A model generated the notes under the pieces. The model saw only the letters and a list, made by a program, of their open reading frames with translations, had not been told where the DNA came from and did not search any database. Shown one piece after another: positions 1 to 5,550 of a stretch of 7,082 nt of DNA. The stretch's first letter is position 1. Each line of letters begins with the position of its first letter. The stretch spans positions 1 to 7,082 of the forward strand of contig CANHVD010000297.1 of NCBI GenBank assembly GCA_947463775.1. The letters run 5' to 3'. The stretch comes from Planctomycetaceae bacterium (GTDB taxonomy: Bacteria; Planctomycetota; Planctomycetia; Planctomycetales; Planctomycetaceae). A program made the translations under genes and the position numbers.

Positions 1-80
1 ATGACCAGGCTGCCGCACTCGCCGCAATAAACCAGGCGGCGCAACATGGCGAATCGTGTCGCCTGATGTTCGTGTGTGTA
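1..80. other. Left-edge segment not homologous to the methyltransferase that follows
   Basis: These bases precede the first recognisable methyltransferase residues (GSVTVM, starting at base 81). The plus-strand frame that runs into the methyltransferase is open from base 3 and gives an alanine/glutamine-rich peptide with no family resemblance. None of the three plus frames contains the expected glycine-rich SAM motif. Read on the minus strand, the segment gives LVYCGECGSLV near the edge. This resembles a zinc-ribbon knuckle of the kind found near the C-terminus of large serine recombinases, but it is far too short to assign. A short GTGTGTGT run lies at 70-78, beside the apparent break. The origin is unknown. 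Confidence 0.35.
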
Positions 81-620
81 GGTTCGGTTACCGTGATGGC
101 CCACCACTATTGGCCCAAGGCCAAGATAGTCGCGGTCGAACCCCATCCGCAGAGTTTCGAGCTGATGAACAAGAACACCAGTCACATTCCTGAATCACAG
201 TTGCTCCGGATCAATGCAGCGATTTCGTCCAAGCCTGGAAAGTGCCTGCTATCGTTCCCGGTCTCGAACAGTCGTGTTGCCGATTATGTTCCGGACGTTT
301 GGGAATCGCTCGAGCCGCGGTACCGAGATTTCGGTATCGAGGTTCCGTCACTCACAGTCGAGCAATTCTGGACGCAGGTAACAGACTTCGGGATCGAAGA
401 GGTTGACTTGATCAAGCTTGATTGCGAAGGGGCCGAGTACCTGATCGTCTCCGAACTCTCGGCCTTGGGGCTGATGGACCAAATCGGCTGGATCCGAGGC
501 GAGTGGCACAGCCTCAAAGACAATCTGCTGTTAGCCAATCTCCTGGGCCAGACACACGCGTACAACATCGATCCAAATCATCCGCACTCGGTAGGGATGT
601 TTGTGGCACATCGACTTTAG
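3..620 (+). CDS. FkbM-family SAM-dependent methyltransferase, N-terminal part missing or replaced
   Basis: This is probably an O-methyltransferase of the FkbM type (Methyltransf_21), a family that often modifies sugars or secondary metabolites; the substrate here cannot be told. The frame is open from base 3. An ATG at 66 would give 184 residues but has no ribosome-binding site, so the true start may lie outside the window. Numbered from that ATG, the end of strand beta-2 is clear (IVAVEP, residues 21-26, with acidic E25 expected to contact the SAM ribose). The family hallmark IKLDCEGAE lies at 116-124. The C-terminus (SVGMFVAHRL) looks natural and ends at TAG 618-620. The D-x-G-A-N-x-G loop that binds SAM should come just before GSVTVM (residues 6-11), but the sequence there is FVCV. 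The protein is therefore likely inactive unless the left sequence is an assembly artefact. The family call is firm; function is doubtful. Confidence 0.75.
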   Translation, partial: DQAAALAAINQAAQHGESCRLMFVCVGSVTVMAHHYWPKAKIVAVEPHPQSFELMNKNTSHIPESQLLRINAAISSKPGKCLLSFPVSNSRVADYVPDVWESLEPRYRDFGIEVPSLTVEQFWTQVTDFGIEEVDLIKLDCEGAEYLIVSELSALGLMDQIGWIRGEWHSLKDNLLLANLLGQTHAYNIDPNHPHSVGMFVAHRL

Positions 621-819
621 ATTTCGCCGCTCTCGAAAAGCGTTAAACACTGACCTACGCAAAGAACAGACAATGGATCCAAAGCCACGTTCGGGTCCGC
701 GCGCAGCTGGTCATGCTCTAAATCTCCACAAGAGAATGGCCACTGATCGCGGCAGTGGCTGGGGCAGGTTTGTGGCCGAGCACGGCCTCTATTGTTTACC
801 TACCGGGCGGAGGAGAGAA

Positions 820-848
820 TTGACGGAGAAACACCTTGGGAATATTCG
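820..848 (+). promoter_or_regulatory. Weak candidate sigma-70-type promoter
   Basis: TTGACG (820-825) is followed after 17 bases by TATTCG (843-848). The -35 box is one base from consensus, but the -10 box matches only in its first three bases. It lies about 155 bases upstream of the sigma factor start and would give a long leader. This is pattern only; planctomycete promoters are poorly defined and a chance match is possible. Confidence 0.2.
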
Positions 849-896
849 TTTGCTTGTCCGTGGTCGCTATTAAAAGACATTGAATCGCGCTCGGGT

Positions 897-946
897 AGGA
901 ATTTCGGCGTAATTCACCCCGATTCGACGGTAATTCGGAAATTCCT
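897..946. repeat. Phased ATTC-like motifs within a 9-bp inverted repeat, possible operator
   Basis: Five ATTC/TTTC motifs end at bases 905, 915, 925, 936 and 944, a spacing of 10, 10, 11 and 8 that follows the helical repeat. Two of them share GTAATTC (909-915 and 930-936), 21 bases apart. The cluster is framed by AGGAATTTC (897-905) and its exact complement GAAATTCCT (938-946). It lies 58 bases or more upstream of the sigma factor ATG, a suitable place for a regulator site or a bent segment. The repeat is seen directly; the role is inferred. Confidence 0.4.
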
Positions 947-992
947 CCAACTTTGGTGTCAGATTGCGGCAGTGACCTGAGTTTAGGTTCCC

Positions 993-997
993 AGGAG
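993..997 (+). promoter_or_regulatory. Ribosome-binding site that sets the sigma factor start
   Basis: AGGAG lies six bases before ATG 1004. An in-frame TTG at 953 would add 17 residues, but it has no such site, and those residues have no counterpart in ECF sigma factors. The ATG at 1004 is therefore preferred. Confidence 0.75.
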
Positions 998-1003
998 AGA
1001 ATC

Positions 1004-1603
1004 ATGACCGAATTCCCACAAACCCGACTAAGCCTGATCGCCCAAGTCCAATCTCCAGAGGATCGGGAGGCGTGGGAGCAATTCGTGCTGATCTACCGCC
1101 CTGTCGTTTATCGCATGGCGCGTCGCCGGGGAATGCAGGACGCGGACGCCCAGGACCTGGTGCAGAGCGTCTTCATGCGCGTGGCCAGTTCCATCCATCG
1201 CTGGGAGAAGACGGACCCTGAAACCAAGTTTCGTCACTGGCTGCGGCGGGTCGCTCGAAATACGATCTTCAGCGCTTTGTCTCGGCAGCCCAAAGACGCC
1301 GCCGCCGGCGGTTCCGAAATGCTCGATCTGCTTGCCGGCCAACCTAAGAACGAAAAGCTTGTTGAGCAGGAGTTGGCGACCGAAACAATGCGAGAACAGT
1401 ATCGTCATGCCGCCGCGGTTGTGAAAAAGGATGTTGATCCAGACACCTGGCGGGCATTCGAGCTCACGGTGGTTGGCGGACAATCCTGTGAAAAGGCAGC
1501 AGCTCTGCTGGGGAAATCCGCGGGGTCTGTCTACGCAGCTCGAAGTCGCGTCATGCGAAGACTACGCGAACAGGTTACGTGCTTGCAGGAGAATGACCAA
1601 TGA
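1004..1603 (+). CDS. ECF-type RNA polymerase sigma factor, planctomycete class
   Basis: This 199-residue sigma-70-family factor should direct RNA polymerase to a dedicated set of promoters. Region sigma-2 spans about residues 22-92. It includes DAQDLVQSVFMRV (48-60), the core-binding region 2.2, and a basic, Trp-bearing stretch around HWLRRVARNTIF (78-89) for -10 recognition. A charged linker follows. Region sigma-4 (about 142-192) has a helix-turn-helix in which GQSCEKAAALLGKSAGSVY (159-177) fits -35 recognition. Length and two-domain layout are normal for an ECF factor, with no extra C-terminal domain. One oddity is serine 55 where most ECF factors have glutamate (LVQ-E-VF). The stop overlaps the kinase start (ATGA), which implies co-translation and a working partnership. 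The sigma class is near certain; the regulon is unknown. The closest described context is the planctomycete kinase-linked ECF groups. Confidence 0.93.
   Translation: MTEFPQTRLSLIAQVQSPEDREAWEQFVLIYRPVVYRMARRRGMQDADAQDLVQSVFMRVASSIHRWEKTDPETKFRHWLRRVARNTIFSALSRQPKDAAAGGSEMLDLLAGQPKNEKLVEQELATETMREQYRHAAAVVKKDVDPDTWRAFELTVVGGQSCEKAAALLGKSAGSVYAARSRVMRRLREQVTCLQENDQ
1587..1603 (+). promoter_or_regulatory. Ribosome-binding site and ATGA stop-start overlap coupling sigma factor and kinase
   Basis: AGGAG (1587-1591) lies inside the sigma factor's last codons, eight bases before the kinase ATG (1600-1602). That ATG overlaps the sigma stop TGA (1601-1603). This arrangement usually gives translational coupling and a fixed ratio of the two proteins, as expected for a sigma factor and its regulator. 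Confidence 0.85.
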
Positions 1604-3861
1604 ACTCGAAAGCCAACCGCTGCGACCGTCAGCGCATCGACGAATTCCTGAGGTCGGACCAAATTCAGATCGCAGACGCCGAGCTTGTCTCTCATCTGGA
1701 TAGCTGTCGTGACTGCAGAGAGTACTTGGAACGGCAGGCTGCTGATGCCGAAAGTTGGAACCGAGCAGCCCACTTACTGCAGGAAACGGAATTCGACCTA
1801 GCAAGTTCCATCGAGTACTCCGCTGCAGCAATCGATTTATTGCGTGTCAGCATTCCGACAGCAATCCAAAACGTTCTGGAATCGCTCACCCCTTCGGAAG
1901 ACCCTCTTCGTCTCGGCCGCCTGGACGGATATGAGATCACAGGTGTCATCGGCGCGGGAGCGATGGGGGTCGTGCTGAAAGCCATCGACCCGGCGCTGGA
2001 TCGGATCGTGGCGCTGAAGGTCATGGCTCCCCACATCGCCACTCACGCGACGGCCCGGAAACGGTTTGCCAGGGAGGCCAAGGCTGCAGCTGCCGTATTG
2101 CATCCCAACGTGATTCCGATCTATGCCGTTTCCAGCGGCGGGGCGATACCCTACCTGGTGATGGCCTATATCCGTGGCGGTTCACTGCAGAAGCGGATCG
2201 ATCGCGAGGGCGCATTGAACACGGGCGAAATTCTTCGAATCGGATCACAGATTGCCGCAGGCTTGGCGGCCGCCCATGACCAAGGACTCGTGCATCGCGA
2301 CATCAAACCAGAGAACATTATGCTGGGCGAAGGGGTCGAGCGAGTCACGCTGACCGACTTCGGTCTCGCTCGCAGTGTTGACGACGCCTCGGTCACCCAG
2401 CACGGGACCATTGCCGGAACTCCGCAGTACATGTCACCCGAACAGGCTCGCGGTGAGTCCGTCGAGCAGGCAAGCGATCTCTTCAGCCTGGGGAGTGTTC
2501 TTTATACGCTTTGCACCGGCCGCGTTCCGTTTCGGGCGGAATCTTCTCACGGTGTGATGAGGAAGATCATCGATGAGGAGCCGGTCCCAATCCGTCAACT
2601 GAACCCTGAGATTCCTGAATGGTTATGTGACATTGTGGCTAAGCTCATGGCGAAGGACAAAGCAGCCCGCTTCACTTCGGCAAAGAATGTCCATGCCTTG
2701 CTTGAATCCTGCCTCGGTCACGTGCAACAACCTACAGTCATTAAGCTCCCCGAAATTGTTCGTGAGCTTTCTCGATCCAAATCGAATTCCCTACTTCCCC
2801 TCATCCTTGGAGTTAGTGCTTTGGCTACTTGTTCGATTTTAGTTTTTTGGTTAAGCGGTGCGCTCGGACTTCCTGTACAGGAACCAGCGTCCCAACCAAC
2901 GACTGTTGTTGCTCAAGAACCAGCCAAAGCTTCCTCCGCTGAAGCACCGCTGACATGGAAAGCACTGATAGGAAAAGATGTTCCAGAGAACTATCCGACG
3001 GAACCATTACAAGCAATCGATGGATTAAACAAGACCGTTGGAAGCTGGGGATTTGCAGGCCAACAACTACAAAGTGGCGAAGAGATTGAGTTCGAAGCTG
3101 TCATGCAGGTTCAGGGCGGATTCAACAGCGATACGCTTTCGCTCGGAAGCCAACCCATGTGGCAAATCACCATTCAGTGGCCAGTCAAACAGCCGGAACA
3201 AGCCTGGAACTTGACACTGGTCCCCGCTCTCAATCCGGATGGCATTGAGTGGTTGTTGTTTTGTGTTTCGTCAAGCAAAGGGGAGCCAAAGGGCGATTCT
3301 GAAAAGCAGTTTTATAAAGGTTCCTGGGATACCGCTTCTCGGAAACTTACATGGACACCCAAGGCACTGTCGGTGCCGGGTGCTGCCTCTGGACCGGATG
3401 GAAAAGTGAAAGGTTCCGAGTTTCAGATGATCATCGCGAATAATGGCGGACTCCAGATCAAGAATTTTCAGCAAAATGACACACTTCTGATCTCGGGCCA
3501 GTCGGTGGCTCGAATCGGTGAGTACGTCAAACCAGGTTCTGCACTGAAGATGTTGCCCAACGGTTACAAGATGTTCTTCGCAAGTTCGAGTGAAGTGCTT
3601 TTGGTGGATAAGGACAACGGCGGAGTTGCTGGGGCTCGCGTCGACAAGATCGGTTGCTCGGGAAACCTGATCTATGGACTGATTACTCAGCGAGATCGCA
3701 TAGACAAGCCTGAAGACACGCCCGGTTACTTTTGGTTGGATTCAACGAACGGTGAAATCACGAAGGGGATGAAACTCGGTGATTGGCAAGAAACGCTAAA
3801 GGCCAAAGGAGTCGAGGAAGTCTTGCTGCTAGCCCCGGAACGCGTCGGCCCGAGATCGTAA
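1600..3861 (+). CDS. Membrane Ser/Thr protein kinase with N-terminal anti-sigma-like zinc motif and C-terminal outer domain
   Basis: This 753-residue Hanks-type kinase is probably the regulator of the sigma factor encoded just upstream. Residues 1-47 carry H32-x3-C36-x2-C39 with C8 24 residues before H32, the ligand layout of zinc-binding anti-sigma (ZAS) domains. The kinase domain (about 110-372) is complete: glycine loop GAGAMG (118-123), K140 in VALK, likely helix-C E159, HRDIKPEN (232-239, catalytic D234), DFG (253-255), then GTPQYMSPE (273-281). A single hydrophobic segment (about 397-423) spans the membrane. After it come a Pro/Ala-rich linker and about 310 residues with no family I recognise. 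They are rich in beta-type sequence, Trp and Gly, and probably lie in the periplasm or paryphoplasm. The outer half is visibly less GC-rich than the kinase core. An active kinase is very likely; sigma control is inferred from the fused motif and the overlap. Confidence 0.93.
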   Translation: MNSKANRCDRQRIDEFLRSDQIQIADAELVSHLDSCRDCREYLERQAADAESWNRAAHLLQETEFDLASSIEYSAAAIDLLRVSIPTAIQNVLESLTPSEDPLRLGRLDGYEITGVIGAGAMGVVLKAIDPALDRIVALKVMAPHIATHATARKRFAREAKAAAAVLHPNVIPIYAVSSGGAIPYLVMAYIRGGSLQKRIDREGALNTGEILRIGSQIAAGLAAAHDQGLVHRDIKPENIMLGEGVERVTLTDFGLARSVDDASVTQHGTIAGTPQYMSPEQARGESVEQASDLFSLGSVLYTLCTGRVPFRAESSHGVMRKIIDEEPVPIRQLNPEIPEWLCDIVAKLMAKDKAARFTSAKNVHALLESCLGHVQQPTVIKLPEIVRELSRSKSNSLLPLILGVSALATCSILVFWLSGALGLPVQEPASQPTTVVAQEPAKASSAEAPLTWKALIGKDVPENYPTEPLQAIDGLNKTVGSWGFAGQQLQSGEEIEFEAVMQVQGGFNSDTLSLGSQPMWQITIQWPVKQPEQAWNLTLVPALNPDGIEWLLFCVSSSKGEPKGDSEKQFYKGSWDTASRKLTWTPKALSVPGAASGPDGKVKGSEFQMIIANNGGLQIKNFQQNDTLLISGQSVARIGEYVKPGSALKMLPNGYKMFFASSSEVLLVDKDNGGVAGARVDKIGCSGNLIYGLITQRDRIDKPEDTPGYFWLDSTNGEITKGMKLGDWQETLKAKGVEEVLLLAPERVGPRS

Positions 3862-3871
3862 TGGCATGCCA
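3862..3871. repeat. Perfect 10-bp palindrome after the kinase stop
   Basis: TGGCATGCCA starts one base after the kinase TAA. It has no loop and no T-run, so it is not an intrinsic terminator. It could be a protein-binding half of the 69-base gap before the next gene, or chance. The short gap and the lack of a terminator suggest the next gene is co-transcribed. Confidence 0.25.
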
Positions 3872-3917
3872 ATGCAGGTCCGCCAGTCTGCCGAGCGAAA
3901 CATTTCCTTAATCAAGC

Positions 3918-3925
3918 GAGAGGTG
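3918..3925 (+). promoter_or_regulatory. Ribosome-binding site of the exported helical protein
   Basis: GAGAGGTG lies five bases before ATG 3931. It supports that start, which also puts a signal peptide at the exact N-terminus. Confidence 0.7.
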
Positions 3926-3930
3926 AAGAC

Positions 3931-5550
3931 ATGAGAAAACGCGTAGGGACGATCGGAACGATACTCGTTGCAAGCCTGTTCGGTGCAACAGCACAGCAGG
4001 TACAACTCCTCGCGATGACTGAAGAAAATTGTTTGGCCACATACCTGCAGGACGGCACTGGAAAAACGTCGGGTGACGAATCCTCGCCGCTGTCAGCCGA
4101 ATCAGTAAAGCGTCTGAAAGACATTGCGACTGGCCAGTATCAGATTACGCCATCACGCGAGGATGTGTCGCTAGTGCTACGGGCACTGCATGATAAGGAA
4201 GCAACCATCAGCAGTCTGGCTTGCCTTGCCGTGGAAAAGATGGCCTCGAAGAAGCTATTCACACCGGAAGACATGAAAGTGCTCTGGGAAGGTCTTCGCC
4301 CGAAGCTGCGCAGCCAGAACAAGGACGCCAGCGAATGGTCCGCTCGTGGTTTGGGGGCGCTGTGCCGGGATACTGAACTCGTCTCGGGTGCGATTCTGGA
4401 CGGGGCGTTCGAAGAGACATTGCTGATGGTCAGCGACAACAACACGGAGATGCGGCTTCGCGGTGCGGTACTATCCCGTGATCTTGTGAAACGTCTCCCG
4501 AAGGACCGGCTTGAGAAACTCGTTCGAACGCTTATCACCAGCCCCCCAGTGGCAGCGGAGGATCAGAAAGGGATCGACAATTCAGAAGCACACATTAGCC
4601 GTATAGTAACTCAATCGCTCATTTCTGCCGCATCCAGGATTGAAACGGAGTCGCTCGCAAACGAGATGGCATTGCGGTTGCTTGCCGTAAGCGATCCACC
4701 TACAGAGCTTGGTGAGCTTGGGAGATGGGAAGGGCTCGCTTATCTTGCGGGCAAAACTGACAAAGAGACGCGCGAACAGATCGTAGCGTCAATTTTAGCG
4801 GCGGTCGCTGATAACGAGTTGAATTATATGCGCACCTCGGGCGTGATTTCGCCGTTGAAACATCACGGCGCTGATGGGTTGGCGATCCTGTCGTCATTTC
4901 TGACGCTGGAAGAAATCGAAAGGGCCGAGCAGGCTATTCCACCCCAGCCGACTGGTGAAAAGAAGACGATTCACGATTCATTGGAACATTTTGCGTCGAT
5001 GTATGGAGCGGCTAAGGACGCGTTGGCAGCGCGGAAGTTGGAACTCCAGAAAAAGATGAAACCCGCGATGCGAGTGGAAGAAGATCTCGCGTTCTTCGAA
5101 AAGAAATACAAGATGAAGATCACCGGCGTGAAACCCAAGGGTGAGTATTCCGACCCCGACCAGTTCTACTCCGCCATCGCCAAGGAGTTGGGAATTCCCG
5201 AGATCGCGTGGCAGGCGGCATCAGAGAAGTTCGGATGGAGGAAGGATGACGGCAGGCATACCTTTGCCATGCTGAAAGGTGGCCCCATTGCCCGGCCATC
5301 GATAGGCTTTGAGCTGGTCGATTGTCTCCGGAGCAATGCCTGTAATTTCCTTGCCGAGCTCCCGTGCAAAGAGTCGGCAGAAATGCTCGGCCAGCAACTC
5401 GACGTCATCTCCGCGATCTCGCAGCGGAGGAAGGGTGATCGTATAGACATTCAAGCGATAGAACAGGTCGCCTCGGAAATCCCCCTTCTCGATCATTGCC
5501 TTAAGATCTCGATTCGTTGCACCAATCAATCGAACATCGGTTCGAATTGA
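3931..5550 (+). CDS. Exported helical repeat (HEAT/ARM-like) protein, C-terminus replaced by antisense sequence
   Basis: This open frame encodes 539 residues, but only about the first 452 (to base ~5285) look authentic. Residues 1-22 form a signal peptide: basic MRKR, a hydrophobic core, then ATAQQ as a likely cleavage zone. Residues about 50-370 are almost wholly amphipathic helices in pairs, rich in Leu, Ala, Glu and Arg, resembling HEAT/ARM repeats used for protein binding. A basic, charged segment follows (about 375-450: FFEKKYKMKI, then FGWRKDDGRH). I recognise no catalytic motif. From residue 453 on, the frame runs antisense through the sigma-54 activator gene, so the last ~87 residues are almost certainly not native. 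It begins 69 bases after the kinase gene on the same strand, so it may be an operon member acting outside the cytoplasm with the kinase's outer domain. The fold class is tentative and the function unknown. Confidence 0.7.
   Translation: MRKRVGTIGTILVASLFGATAQQVQLLAMTEENCLATYLQDGTGKTSGDESSPLSAESVKRLKDIATGQYQITPSREDVSLVLRALHDKEATISSLACLAVEKMASKKLFTPEDMKVLWEGLRPKLRSQNKDASEWSARGLGALCRDTELVSGAILDGAFEETLLMVSDNNTEMRLRGAVLSRDLVKRLPKDRLEKLVRTLITSPPVAAEDQKGIDNSEAHISRIVTQSLISAASRIETESLANEMALRLLAVSDPPTELGELGRWEGLAYLAGKTDKETREQIVASILAAVADNELNYMRTSGVISPLKHHGADGLAILSSFLTLEEIERAEQAIPPQPTGEKKTIHDSLEHFASMYGAAKDALAARKLELQKKMKPAMRVEEDLAFFEKKYKMKITGVKPKGEYSDPDQFYSAIAKELGIPEIAWQAASEKFGWRKDDGRHTFAMLKGGPIARPSIGFELVDCLRSNACNFLAELPCKESAEMLGQQLDVISAISQRRKGDRIDIQAIEQVASEIPLLDHCLKISIRCTNQSNIGSN

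Larger units (their letters stand above)
621..1003. other. Intergenic region upstream of the sigma factor, no supported gene
   Basis: This 383-base gap holds only short frames without ribosome-binding sites or recognisable protein features. An example is an ATG frame at 673-873 encoding 66 residues rich in Arg and Gly. No tRNA-like cloverleaf and no strong stem followed by a T-run is visible. It does contain a weak sigma-70-like promoter candidate (820-848), a phased motif cluster (897-946) and the sigma factor ribosome-binding site (993-997). It is most simply read as the control region of the sigma-kinase operon. Confidence 0.5.

Noticed and set aside
673..873. Small plus-strand frame (66 residues) between the methyltransferase and the sigma factor
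   Set aside because: It has no ribosome-binding site, an Arg/Gly-rich composition and no recognisable motif. It also overlaps the weak promoter candidate, so it is probably non-coding.
953..1003. Upstream TTG start for the sigma factor
   Set aside because: It adds 17 residues unlike any ECF N-terminus and lacks a ribosome-binding site. ATG 1004 has AGGAG at ideal spacing.
1028..1483. Long minus-strand frame opposite the sigma factor
   Set aside because: It is fully antisense to a clearly recognised sigma factor, has a low-quality protein sequence and shows no start signals.
3862..3871. Palindrome after the kinase gene as a terminator
   Set aside because: It has no loop and no T-run. A ten-base palindrome alone does not terminate transcription.
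4140..4538. Minus-strand Ser/Arg-rich frame opposite the helical protein
   Set aside because: The composition is typical of antisense to a Glu/Leu-rich helical protein, and it has no independent support.
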